Assembly: GCA_045595965.1 (NCBI GenBank)
Contig: JAZOBN010000005.1
Span: 32,216-96,215 of the forward strand
DNA length: 64,000 bases
DNA from: CAAGNP01 sp045595965
GTDB lineage: Bacteria > Bacteroidota > Bacteroidia > Bacteroidales > UBA932
Direction of reading: 5' to 3'
Shown: positions 55,815-63,853 of the stretch, piece after piece
Position numbering within the stretch: the first letter of the stretch is position 1
How the letters are laid out: the number at the start of each line of letters is the position of its first letter
The notes under the pieces: generated by a model
What the model was told of the DNA's origin: nothing
The model's input: only the letters and a program-made list of their open reading frames with translations
The model's database searches: none
Translations under genes and position numbers: made by a program

Positions 55815-57908
55815 CTATTCTATATTTACTACGTAGTCTGCTTTATCCAATAATTCCTTGTCGTGAGTAATGATAATTACAGTATTGCCAGCCGATTTGT
55901 ATTTTGTTATAAAGGATAATATCTTCTCTTCAGACTCCTTGTCAATCATGGATGTCAACTCGTCAAGGATGATGATTTTTGGATCTCTGAAAAGGGCTCT
56001 TGCCAATGCAACCTTCACTCTCTCTCCTCCAGAGAGGAACTTCCCCCCATCACCGACATTGTACATGAGCCCTCTGTCGAGATCCTTTATAAAGTGGGAT
56101 AACCCCACCTCTTCACATATCCTTATCACCCTCTCCACCTCCTGGGGGGAGTGGTTACCCTCATTCAGGGTGATATTTGAAATTAACGAAGAGGAGAAGA
56201 GCTTTATATCCTGTGGAACAATAGATATATATCTCCTCCACTCTTTTATATTGAACGATTTGATAGGTTGTCCGTCCAGTATAATCTTACCACTTGTCGG
56301 AGAATAATCACCTATGATCAGAGAGGCCAATGTGCTTTTCCCACAGCCGTTTCTCCCAGTTATTGCTGTTATTGAGTGGGGGCGAATCACAAGTGAGAGG
56401 TTTTTATATATCTCCGTTTTTCCGGGGTATGCGAAACTGATATTTTCTAAAGAGAGAACCTTTGCTGATTGGGGAAGATCTATTGTCTTGTCAGATTTCT
56501 CTTCGGTATCCATGTTGATGATCTCAAATACCCTTTCTGTGGCAATTTTTGCTTCAGCATAGCTCTGACTGCTATTTATAAGAACTGCAAGAGGGGAGGT
56601 GAAAAATGTGGAGATAGAGTAAAAGGCCACCAGCTCACCCATCGTAAGATGACCTTCAAAAAGAGACATAGTTCCAGCAAGAATTGTAAAAAATGTGATG
56701 AATCGTGTGATAGATTCGGTGATTTGTGATATATGAACCACATTTTTGCCCCCCTTGAACAGTTTGTTGCACAATTCGAAATATTTCATCATCAGCCCCT
56801 CATAGAAGAGATCCTGACAATTGAAATGTCTTATTATGGAGTTGGATTCAATGGCATTGATAAAAGATGATTCAAAAGAGGATGCAGATTCTATAATAGC
56901 TTTGTTGTCCCTCTTGTAAACCCGTTTGGCCACAACAAAGAGCAAGATGTAGAGAGGGAGAAAACCTGCAATCATCAACCCTAATGCTGAGGAGTAGTAA
57001 AAAAGGAGTATAAAGGAGCACAAGAGTGCTACCAGCGATATAGTGGTGACCACAATGTTTGTGGTGATAAAGTTACGGATCCGGTATATATCGGAGATTC
57101 TGGAGTTGATCTCACCGATGCTCATCTGCGAGAAAAAGCGGGCAGGAAGATTGATGGTGCGATTTGCAAACTTTGCAATAAGGGTACAATCAATTTTCAG
57201 CCCTGTTCTCAGAAGAGTACGCTCCTTCATATATCCCGATGCCATAGAAATCACTATGAATGAGAGCATAAAGATGGCACAAGAGGTGAGGGATCTTGTG
57301 TCACCGGATGGGATAACCTTGTCAATAATGAATTGAAGGAGCAATGAGGTGCCTACACCCAAAAGGGCATATACAGAAGATGATAGGAGGATTTTCAGAA
57401 TCTCCTTGTAGTGTGTTTTTGCAATCTCAAAAAGAGCGGATAGCCCGTTGTCCTTTGTCGTTTTATCAGAAAATGGAGATGACTGTGAAAAGGTAACAAT
57501 ATAGCCGCTCCACAGATCTTTGAGATCCTGATAACTGATTTTTTTTAGCTCCCCTTCCGAAGGGTCCATAATGGTCAATGACCTTTTTGTCACTTTGTAA
57601 AGGACCACGAAATGGAGCCATCCGTCACTCTTTTGAAAATGGAGAATAGAAGGTAAAGGGATCTTCGACAGCACTTCGTAAGAAAAGCAAGGTTGGTGAG
57701 AAGTCTTGAAGGCGGTAGCTTCAAGATTGATAGATAAAGCACCATCTATGATCCCTTTAATGGTTGTCCCTTCTATATGGTTTGTCCCACAGACATTTTT
57801 GAAATATGAGAGTGGCAGTTCTATTCCATAGTAACGGGCAACAGAGGCGAGGCATGCCGCTCCGCAGTCATGTCTGTCGTGCTGTTTTATTGTAACCCCT
57901 CTGCCCAT
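55815..57908 (-). CDS. Peptidase-containing ABC transporter (C39, PCAT) for double-glycine peptides
   Basis: The 697-residue protein has an N-terminal C39 cysteine peptidase with catalytic Cys15 (RHDCGAACL), His99 (GWLHFVV) and Asp115 (MDPSEG), all present. A six-helix ABC membrane domain covers about residues 160-440. The nucleotide-binding domain has Walker A GRNGCGKS (518-525), signature LSGGERVKVALARAL and Walker B IIILDELTS. Such proteins cleave after the GG of a leader and export the core peptide. It is the first gene of the operon peptide A - peptide B - TolC - HlyD, which supplies every other part of a type I export path. Confidence 0.94.
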   Translation of the reverse strand: MGRGVTIKQHDRHDCGAACLASVARYYGIELPLSYFKNVCGTNHIEGTTIKGIIDGALSINLEATAFKTSHQPCFSYEVLSKIPLPSILHFQKSDGWLHFVVLYKVTKRSLTIMDPSEGELKKISYQDLKDLWSGYIVTFSQSSPFSDKTTKDNGLSALFEIAKTHYKEILKILLSSSVYALLGVGTSLLLQFIIDKVIPSGDTRSLTSCAIFMLSFIVISMASGYMKERTLLRTGLKIDCTLIAKFANRTINLPARFFSQMSIGEINSRISDIYRIRNFITTNIVVTTISLVALLCSFILLFYYSSALGLMIAGFLPLYILLFVVAKRVYKRDNKAIIESASSFESSFINAIESNSIIRHFNCQDLFYEGLMMKYFELCNKLFKGGKNVVHISQITESITRFITFFTILAGTMSLFEGHLTMGELVAFYSISTFFTSPLAVLINSSQSYAEAKIATERVFEIINMDTEEKSDKTIDLPQSAKVLSLENISFAYPGKTEIYKNLSLVIRPHSITAITGRNGCGKSTLASLIIGDYSPTSGKIILDGQPIKSFNIKEWRRYISIVPQDIKLFSSSLISNITLNEGNHSPQEVERVIRICEEVGLSHFIKDLDRGLMYNVGDGGKFLSGGERVKVALARALFRDPKIIILDELTSMIDKESEEKILSFITKYKSAGNTVIIITHDKELLDKADYVVNIE

Positions 57909-57958
57909 AGCCGTTTTTTTATTCCGATGGCAAAGTAGGGGAAGAAAAGGGTAAAAAA

Positions 57959-58003
57959 TTTACACTTTTCACAACTCTATACCGAAATTGAGAAAAGTGC
58001 AAA
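57959..58003. promoter_or_regulatory. Imperfect 12-bp inverted repeat upstream of the C39 transporter
   Basis: The arms at 57959-57970 and 57992-58003 (core CACTTTTC / GAAAAGTG, 11 of 12 bases paired) are separated by 21 bp. They lie in the 118-bp gap between cvpA and the transporter start, about 50-95 bases upstream of its ATG. A near-promoter TAATTTTTG on the minus strand overlaps the right arm. The position suggests an operator for the export operon. A transcription terminator for cvpA is less likely, because the stem is AT-rich and the loop long. Confidence 0.4.
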
Positions 58004-58026
58004 AATTATAATTTTCAAAAAAAAGG

Positions 58027-58521
58027 TTAAATTCTAAAAAAGTCCTTCAGATATGGGAATACGGACTTTGCAATGTTTGAGAGTGGGGTGAATAGGGAGG
58101 ACTCTTCTATGTTTTCAGGAGATATGATGGTAAACCACGCTTCGTTTATGTAAAGGATAAGCGACAGCACTGTCCCTACGATAAATGCAGTGAATGCGAA
58201 CGCTACAATCACACCGAGAAGTTTATTGAGCCATCCGAGCATTACCATGCTGAAAATCTTCTCTATCAGTTTTGACAGAAGATTGATCAGAACAAGAACT
58301 ACTATTATAATGATTGCAAAGGAGATGATTTTTACAACAGATTCACTGGCGTTGATCCATTGTGAGAGCCAGGCAGAGAGGAGTTCAGAAAATTTATAAC
58401 CGAGAAAAACTCCAAGAAACAGCCCTAAAATTCCGGCAACCTGACCGATGAAACCATTCTTCAATCCTTTGTATAGTGCGTATGCAAATGGAATCAGGAT
58501 GATAATATCAATGACACTCAT
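58027..58521 (-). CDS. cvpA: CvpA family membrane protein
   Basis: A 164-residue protein with four hydrophobic helices and the CvpA start DIIILIPFAYALYKGLKNG. The family is named for colicin V production but is widespread and linked to envelope homeostasis, so its position beside the peptide exporter may be chance. A 118-bp gap separates it from the exporter, so it is likely transcribed apart or only loosely with it. Confidence 0.85.
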   Translation of the reverse strand: MSVIDIIILIPFAYALYKGLKNGFIGQVAGILGLFLGVFLGYKFSELLSAWLSQWINASESVVKIISFAIIIIVVLVLINLLSKLIEKIFSMVMLGWLNKLLGVIVAFAFTAFIVGTVLSLILYINEAWFTIISPENIEESSLFTPLSNIAKSVFPYLKDFFRI

Positions 58522-58543
58522 AGTTCTTGAACTTAAATTTTCT

Positions 58544-58551
58544 CAAATGTA
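58544..58551 (-). promoter_or_regulatory. Putative -7 box for cvpA
   Basis: The minus strand reads TACATTTG, fitting TAnnTTTG, 22 bases before the cvpA ATG, with TTGC near -33. It is paired with the ileS box at 58564-58571 on the other strand. Confidence 0.42.
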
Positions 58552-58563
58552 ATTAAGATTTAA

Positions 58564-58571
58564 TATCTTTG
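58564..58571 (+). promoter_or_regulatory. Putative -7 box for ileS
   Basis: TATCTTTG, fitting TAnnTTTG, ends 21 bases before the ileS ATG. No T-box or other leader structure is visible in the short leader. Confidence 0.45.
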
Positions 58572-58592
58572 CAAGTTAAAATTTGAAAAGAT

Positions 58593-61500
58593 ATGAAGTT
58601 CGCAGAGTATAAAGGATTGGATCTTGTCGATGTAAATCGAGCAGTCTTGGATAAATGGAAGAAGAATAACATCTTCGGTAAGTCACTGGAAGCAAGAAAG
58701 GGTTGCCCTAAGTTTGTATTTTTTGAAGGGCCACCTTCGGCAAACGGCATGCCTGGTATACACCACGTGATGGCCCGCAGTATTAAAGATGTTTTTTGCA
58801 GGTATAAAAGTCAGACCGGTTATCTTGTGGAGAGAAAAGCCGGTTGGGATACACACGGTCTTCCTGTGGAATTGGGAGTGGAGAAGATGCTTGGTATTAC
58901 CAAAGATGATATTGGCAAATCAATCACTGTTGAGGAGTATAACGACACCTGTCGTAAAGAGGTGATGAAATATACCAAAGAGTGGATGGCCCTTACAGAG
59001 CAGATCGGTTATTGGGTAGATATGGATGATCCATACATCACCTATGACAACAGATATATCGAAACGTTGTGGTATCTTCTGAAGAAGATTTACGATAAGG
59101 GGTTATTGTACAAAGGGTACACCATCCAACCATATTCTCCAGCAGCCGGAACAGGTTTGAGTACACACGAACTGAATCAGCCAGGGTGCTACAGAGATGT
59201 GAAAGATACCACCTGTGTTGCACAATTTGAAGTTCTCAGGGATGAGAAATCAGAGGTTCTCTTCTCGAGAGTGGGTGAACTTCCTGTCTATTTTCTTGCA
59301 TGGACCACAACTCCATGGACCCTCCCTTCAAATACTGCATTGTGCGTTGGACCCAAGATCAAATATTTAACAGTAAAATCATTCAATCCATATACCGGAG
59401 TTCCTGCCCTTTATGTCGTGGCAGAGGCTCTTTTGAATACCCACTTCAATCCAAAAGCGGCAGAAGTATCAATGGCAGACTACAAACAAGGTGACAAACT
59501 TGTCCCTTGGGAGGTGGTTGGCGAAGCGCTTCTTGGACCTGAACTTTGCGGCATCTCATATAAACAACTGATTCCATGGGTGCGCCCTGAAGCTGGCGCT
59601 TTCAAGGTGATCCCTGGCGATTATGTCACTACAGAGGATGGTACAGGTATTGTCCATATCGCTCCGACATTCGGTGCAGATGATAACAAAGTGGCTAAGG
59701 CTGCAGGTGTTCCTCCATTGGTAGTTGTTGACAAACAGGGTGTTCGTCAGGCGCAAGTTGACAAATCTGGCCGTATGTACCGAATTGAAGATATGGATTC
59801 CGATTTCGTCAAGACAAATGTCGATGTAGATGCCTATGGCCAATTTTCGGGGAGATTCGTGAAAAATGCATACGATAGCGAAGCGACAGATGAGACTCCA
59901 ACCCTTGATGTAGATATCTGCGTAATGCTTAAACAGGAGAACAAAGTGTTCAAGATTGAAAAGCACGTCCACAATTATCCCCACTGCTGGAGAACAGACA
60001 AACCCATCCTTTATTACCCATTGGATTCGTGGTTTATCAGAACTACTGCTGTTCAGGACAGAATGGTTGAATTGAACAAAACAATTCAATGGAAACCAGA
60101 ATCTACAGGGACAGGACGTTTCGGTAAATGGCTGGAGAATCTTCAGGACTGGAACCTTTCAAGAAGCAGATATTGGGGAACACCACTCCCTATATGGAGG
60201 AGCGAAGATGGCAGCGAGGAGAAATGTATAGGCTCTGTGGCTGAGTTGTATTCTGAACTTGAAAAGGCTGTGGCAGCTGGTGTTATGAGTGTCAATCCTT
60301 TGAAAGAGAAAGGATTTGACCCTGCTGATATGTCAAAGGAAAACTATGACAGAATAGATCTTCACAGACCTTATGTAGATAACTACTTCCTTGTTTCTGA
60401 TTCCGGCAAGAAGATGGTTAGAGAGACAGACCTGATTGATGTGTGGTTTGATTCGGGGGCTATGCCTTATGCTCAAGAGGGACTTGCAAAACTTTCAGAT
60501 GCAGCGTTCGGACAGACAGCAGACTTTATTGCAGAGGGGGTTGACCAGACACGCGGATGGTTCTTTACTCTCCATGCAATCAATACAATGGTAAGCGATA
60601 AATGTGCATACAAGACAGTTGTTTCAAATGGACTTGTCCTTGATAAGAACGGGAACAAGATGTCCAAGAGGCTTGGGAATGCTGTTGACCCATTCAAAGC
60701 ACTCGACCAGTACGGTGCTGACTCGTTGAGATGGTATATGCTTACCAATGCGCAGCCTTGGGATAACTTGAAATTTGATGAGGCTGGCGTTGATGAAATG
60801 AGGAGAAAATTCTTCGGAACACTATACAATACATATTCATTCTTCGCACTTTATGCAAATGTTGACGGATTTGATGCAAAGGGGGCGGAGGTGCCGGTAG
60901 AGAGCAGACCTGAGATTGACAGATGGATCATCTCACTGATGAACAGTCTGATCAAGGATGTTAAGAATTGTTATGAAAACTACGATGTGACTACTGCCGG
61001 CAGAATGATTCAGGACTTTGTTTGTGACCACTTGAGCAACTGGTATGTCCGTCTGAACAGAAAGAGATTCTGGGGTGGGAAGATGGATGAAGACAAACTT
61101 GCCGCATATCAGACACTCTACTCTGCACTCGAAACCGTTGCACTGCTTGCAGCACCTATTGCACCATTTTATATGGATAGATTGTTTGCAGACTTGAATG
61201 CAGTATCCGGACGTCACTCTGAAGAGTCGGTTCACTTTGTTATGATGCCTTCGTTCGATGAGAAGTATATAGATAAGGATCTTGAAGAGAGAATGGAACT
61301 TGCACAGAGAAGTTCATCTATGGTGCTGGCTCTCCGCAGAAAAGTAAATATCAAAGTACGTCAGCCACTTGCCAAGATGATTATCCCTATCATTGATCCT
61401 AAAATTGAGGAACAATTTGAGAAGATAAAATCTCTGGTTTTGAGCGAGGTCAATGTTAAGGAGGTAGAGTTTATAAAAGATACAACCGGACTAATTACCA

Positions 61501-62030
61501 AGAAGATCAAACCTGTATTCAAGGTTCTGGGCAAAAAATACGGAAAACAGATGAAAGAGATTGCCGCTGCCTTTGGAACTCTTGAACAGGAGGTGATTTC
61601 GGCAATTGAAGCTGCAGGAATCGCAGGCCAGGAGTATACTATGTCACTCCCTTCTGGTGATGTTGTCCTTCAAAGTGATGATTATGAAATAACATCTGAA
61701 GATATGCCGGGATGGCTTGTCGCTACCGAAGGAAAATTGACAGTTGCACTTGATGTGACCATCAGTGAGGAGTTGAGAAAAGAGGGTATAGCAAGGGAAC
61801 TGATCAATAGAATCCAGAACTTGAGAAAAGAGTGTGACTTTGAAGTTACTGACAAGATTGAAATAAAAATCGAGTCTTTGGAAGAGGTGGCAGAATCTTT
61901 GCAGATGTTCGGTGAGTATGTCTGTGCACAAACCTTGGCAACAGGTATTCATCTTGTAGATGGTCTTGACACAGGAAAGGATGTGGAATGGAATGAGGGG
62001 ACAATAAATATTGAACTTAAAAAGATTTAG
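58593..62030 (+). CDS. ileS: Isoleucyl-tRNA synthetase
   Basis: Class I synthetase charging tRNA-Ile. The HIGH equivalent is in GPPSANGMPGIHH (residues 46-58) and the KMSKS equivalent is KMSKR at residues 689-693. The CP1 editing domain lies between them and the anticodon-binding domain follows. At 1145 residues and with this motif form it belongs to the longer, eukaryote-like IleS type, which in several bacteria is less sensitive to mupirocin; that property is not shown here. The end of the gene is followed by the DksA-like gene. Confidence 0.97.
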   Translation: MKFAEYKGLDLVDVNRAVLDKWKKNNIFGKSLEARKGCPKFVFFEGPPSANGMPGIHHVMARSIKDVFCRYKSQTGYLVERKAGWDTHGLPVELGVEKMLGITKDDIGKSITVEEYNDTCRKEVMKYTKEWMALTEQIGYWVDMDDPYITYDNRYIETLWYLLKKIYDKGLLYKGYTIQPYSPAAGTGLSTHELNQPGCYRDVKDTTCVAQFEVLRDEKSEVLFSRVGELPVYFLAWTTTPWTLPSNTALCVGPKIKYLTVKSFNPYTGVPALYVVAEALLNTHFNPKAAEVSMADYKQGDKLVPWEVVGEALLGPELCGISYKQLIPWVRPEAGAFKVIPGDYVTTEDGTGIVHIAPTFGADDNKVAKAAGVPPLVVVDKQGVRQAQVDKSGRMYRIEDMDSDFVKTNVDVDAYGQFSGRFVKNAYDSEATDETPTLDVDICVMLKQENKVFKIEKHVHNYPHCWRTDKPILYYPLDSWFIRTTAVQDRMVELNKTIQWKPESTGTGRFGKWLENLQDWNLSRSRYWGTPLPIWRSEDGSEEKCIGSVAELYSELEKAVAAGVMSVNPLKEKGFDPADMSKENYDRIDLHRPYVDNYFLVSDSGKKMVRETDLIDVWFDSGAMPYAQEGLAKLSDAAFGQTADFIAEGVDQTRGWFFTLHAINTMVSDKCAYKTVVSNGLVLDKNGNKMSKRLGNAVDPFKALDQYGADSLRWYMLTNAQPWDNLKFDEAGVDEMRRKFFGTLYNTYSFFALYANVDGFDAKGAEVPVESRPEIDRWIISLMNSLIKDVKNCYENYDVTTAGRMIQDFVCDHLSNWYVRLNRKRFWGGKMDEDKLAAYQTLYSALETVALLAAPIAPFYMDRLFADLNAVSGRHSEESVHFVMMPSFDEKYIDKDLEERMELAQRSSSMVLALRRKVNIKVRQPLAKMIIPIIDPKIEEQFEKIKSLVLSEVNVKEVEFIKDTTGLITKKIKPVFKVLGKKYGKQMKEIAAAFGTLEQEVISAIEAAGIAGQEYTMSLPSGDVVLQSDDYEITSEDMPGWLVATEGKLTVALDVTISEELRKEGIARELINRIQNLRKECDFEVTDKIEIKIESLEEVAESLQMFGEYVCAQTLATGIHLVDGLDTGKDVEWNEGTINIELKKI

Positions 62031-62103
62031 AAATTAGTGAATTATATGTGAATATATGTAAGTTTTTTGCTATATTTACATATTATTATAAAACAATACG
62101 ATT

Positions 62104-62511
62104 ATGGCAATAAGTAACAAAGAAGAACAAGTTCTTGAAAAAGTACGCTACAGTGACGAAGAACTTCAAGAATTTAAGGAGCTGATACTCCAGAAACTGG
62201 AGAAAGCTAGAGATGACTATGCCCACCTTAAAGCGGCTGTTACTCACAGTGCCAGCAATGATACAGAGGATACATCTCCTACTTTCAAAGTTTTGGAAGA
62301 GGGTGCATCAGCATTATCAAAGGAAGAAAGTGGACAATTGGCACAAAGGCAGGCCAAATTTATCCAATCTCTTGAGGCTGCACTTATCCGTATTGAAAAC
62401 AAAACTTATGGTATTTGCAGAGAAACAGGAAAGCTTATCCCTAAAGAGAGATTGAGACTCGTTCCACACGCAACATTGTCTGTAGAGGCAAAACTAAATT
62501 CTAACAAATAA
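62104..62511 (+). CDS. DksA/TraR-like protein with degenerate zinc finger
   Basis: A 135-residue protein with an N-terminal coiled-coil region (about 18-45 and 70-98) and the C-terminal DksA-type finger fold starting YGICRETGKLIPKERL. Of the four zinc cysteines only C105 remains: the second is T108, and the distal pair is replaced around PHATLSVEAK, where H122 may stand in. DksA proteins bind the RNA polymerase secondary channel; such a role here is inferred. It lies just before lspA (1-bp gap). Confidence 0.85.
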   Translation: MAISNKEEQVLEKVRYSDEELQEFKELILQKLEKARDDYAHLKAAVTHSASNDTEDTSPTFKVLEEGASALSKEESGQLAQRQAKFIQSLEAALIRIENKTYGICRETGKLIPKERLRLVPHATLSVEAKLNSNK

Positions 62512-62512
62512 T

Positions 62513-63130
62513 ATGGCACTCAAAAGAGGTCATACATTATCAATCATAGCAGTTATATTATTAGTTGTTGACCAGGTGACAAAGATCCTGGTCAAAACTA
62601 ATATGCGTATAGGGGAGTCTATATCTGTTTTAGGCGACTGGTGGCAGATTCTTTTTGTAGAAAATCCCGGGATGGCCTTTGGAATGTCATTCGGGGGAGA
62701 TATCGGAAAATATATCCTCACTATCCTTAGAATTGTCCTTGTAGTCCTGATGTCTGTATATCTTCGCAAGCTGCTGAAAGAGAGGGCCCCGATGGGGGTA
62801 TGTGTTGGGATCACAATGATACTTGTAGGTGCCCTTGGCAATATTATTGACTGTATGTTTTACGGTTTGCTCTTCGGCCCTTCAAGCGTAACTAGTGTAG
62901 CGGAATTTCTCCCTGAAGGTGGTGGATATGCACCATTTATGTTGGGAAAAGTGGTCGATATGTGCTACTTCCCGCTAATTGATACAACATGGCCAAGCTG
63001 GGTACCTTGGTTAGGTGGAGAAGAACTTGTATTCTTCAGACCTGTGTTCAATATAGCAGACTCTTGTATTACAGTGGGAGCATTCTATCTATTGTTGTTT
63101 CAGTGGAAGTTTTTCTCATCTAAACAATAA
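62513..63130 (+). CDS. lspA: Lipoprotein signal peptidase (signal peptidase II)
   Basis: Membrane aspartyl protease that removes lipoprotein signal peptides. Four membrane helices are visible. The catalytic dyad is D149 (KVVDMCYFP) and D183 (FNIADSCI), and the conserved NPGMAFG and GNIID segments are present. At 205 residues it is longer than the E. coli form (164) because of an insert between about residues 117 and 145, as in other Bacteroidetes LspA proteins. Confidence 0.96.
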   Translation: MALKRGHTLSIIAVILLVVDQVTKILVKTNMRIGESISVLGDWWQILFVENPGMAFGMSFGGDIGKYILTILRIVLVVLMSVYLRKLLKERAPMGVCVGITMILVGALGNIIDCMFYGLLFGPSSVTSVAEFLPEGGGYAPFMLGKVVDMCYFPLIDTTWPSWVPWLGGEELVFFRPVFNIADSCITVGAFYLLLFQWKFFSSKQ

Positions 63131-63142
63131 TTGAAATATTTT

Positions 63143-63173
63143 TTTGTACGATAGAATTTTTTTTCTACTTTTG
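63143..63173 (+). promoter_or_regulatory. Bacteroidetes sigma-70 promoter of tRNA-Ser
   Basis: TTTG at 63143-63146 and TACTTTTG at 63166-63173 are separated by 19 bp, an ideal -33/-7 pair (TTTG-N19-TAnnTTTG). The tRNA begins 18 bases after the -7 box. This is the best promoter match in the window. Confidence 0.75.
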
Positions 63174-63191
63174 CACTCCCAAACGGGAAAT

Positions 63192-63276
63192 GGAGAGATG
63201 GCAGAGTGGTCGATTGCGGCGGTCTTGAAAACCGTTGACGTGAGAGCGTCCGGGGGTTCGAATCCCTCTCTCTCCG
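63192..63276 (+). tRNA. tRNA-Ser (anticodon TGA)
   Basis: An 85-nt cloverleaf with acceptor GGAGAGA pairing TCTCTCC, discriminator G at 63276, anticodon arm GCGGT/ACCGT with loop CTTGAAA (anticodon TGA at 63226-63228), a long class II variable arm, and T-loop TTCGAAT. CCA is not encoded. The last 12 bases of the gene are the left end of an 85-bp direct repeat, marking it as a probable integration target. Confidence 0.95.
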
Positions 63277-63349
63277 CAGAACGCCAAAGACAAAAGGCGG
63301 ACAAATTAAGACAAATCCCGTAAAATCAAGGTTTTACGGGATTTTTTGT
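63265..63349 (+). repeat. 85-bp direct repeat, copy 1 (tRNA-Ser 3' end plus terminator)
   Basis: Identical to 63448-63532, offset 183 bp. The copy holds the last 12 bases of the tRNA gene, a short linker with a small CGCC/GGCG hairpin, and the terminator. The form fits an attachment-site duplication of a tRNA-targeting integrase, or a local duplication. Confidence 0.9.
63313..63348 (+). terminator. Rho-independent terminator after tRNA-Ser
   Basis: Stem of 13 bp (63313-63325 with 63332-63344) containing TCCCGTAAAA/TTTTACGGGA, a 6-base loop and a run of T residues at the 3' side. Confidence 0.85.
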
Positions 63350-63447
63350 ATCTCCTACCCAGACAAGTCGGAGGCCAGCGGTCTTAGGAAGACAAGCAAG
63401 TTGTTCAACTCCTTGGCACACAGAACGACATGGCTACGATCCGACTT
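63350..63447. other. 98-bp spacer between the two direct-repeat copies
   Basis: This spacer does not resemble the surrounding AT-rich chromosome and holds no gene. The minus strand has a short open run of about 28 codons (starting KSDRSHVVLCAKELNN) that may be a remnant of a mobile-element gene; I cannot identify it. Confidence 0.4.
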
Positions 63448-63532
63448 CCTCTCTCTCCGCAGAACGCCAAAGACAAAAGGCGGACAAATTAAGACAAATC
63501 CCGTAAAATCAAGGTTTTACGGGATTTTTTGT
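63448..63532 (+). repeat. 85-bp direct repeat, copy 2 (att-like, with second terminator copy)
   Basis: A perfect copy of 63265-63349. It begins with CCTCTCTCTCCGC, the last 12 bases of the tRNA gene plus one base, but not the rest of the tRNA, and ends with a second copy of the terminator (63496-63531). The base before the repeat differs between copies, so the duplication boundary lies exactly inside the T-arm/acceptor end. Confidence 0.9.
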
Positions 63533-63703
63533 TACCCTTTCCCAGTTGCTGCTCTTGACCGCAAGATACAGTTGGAGCTTGCTCCGCCTACTCCGGTGAG
63601 TGAGGGACAGGAGCATAAGCAAGAAACGGAGTCACCTGTACACATAGTACAGCCACCCGATTCCCGACAGCACATCCAGCCTTTCAAGGGCTTGAAAATC
63701 TAA
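63533..63703 (+). pseudogene. C-terminal fragment of an unidentified protein, probably mobile-element derived
   Basis: Directly after repeat copy 2, a plus-strand frame of about 56 codons (YPFPVAALDRKIQLEL onward) runs to a TAA at 63701-63703. It is Pro/Gln-rich and looks like the tail of a larger protein, with base composition richer in GC than the core genes. No start is visible on its own side of the repeat, so it appears truncated by the rearrangement. A relaxase or other conjugation-gene tail is only a guess. Confidence 0.45.
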
Positions 63704-63706
63704 CCG

Positions 63707-63738
63707 ATAGTGGGAACTCCCCAGAGAGTTTCCACTAT
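63707..63738 (+). terminator. Hairpin terminator after the gene fragment
   Basis: A 13-bp stem with one G-T pair, ATAGTGGGAACTC (63707-63719) with GAGTTTCCACTAT (63726-63738), and a 6-base loop, followed by TTAAG. It lies 4 bases after the fragment's stop codon. The T-run is short, so efficiency is uncertain. Confidence 0.55.
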
Positions 63739-63819
63739 TTAAGTATATTCAACTCTCGCTTTTGGGGATATACTCAATGAAAAATCGTCGAAAAACAGTT
63801 CTGTTTGCTGATTTTTTGG

Positions 63820-63827
63820 TAATTTTG
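63820..63827 (+). promoter_or_regulatory. Putative -7 box for the gene starting at 63854
   Basis: TAATTTTG, fitting TAnnTTTG, ends 26 bases before the ATG at 63854. A TTTG at 63804-63807 is too close (12 bp) to be the ideal -33 element. Confidence 0.4.
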
Positions 63828-63853
63828 TACCGAAATGGAATGGTAATATTCAG

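Noticed and set aside
55805..55815. Small palindrome GGGATAATCCC at the end of the C39 transporter gene
   Set aside because: The arms are only 5 bp and do not extend; it overlaps coding sequence and has no T-run, so it is not convincing as a terminator or operator.
58027..58521. CvpA as a dedicated part of the peptide export system
   Set aside because: CvpA is a common housekeeping membrane protein; the gap and likely separate promoter do not tie it to the export operon.
62031..62103. AT-rich near-repeats (ATATGTAA / TTACATAT) between ileS and the DksA-like gene
   Set aside because: The pairing is imperfect and could arise by chance in AT-rich DNA; no TAnnTTTG box or T-run gives it a clear role.
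63401..63703. A 100-codon gene starting at 63401 and running through the second repeat
   Set aside because: Its first half is the spacer, the tRNA end and the terminator, which are not coding; only the part after 63532 looks protein-derived.
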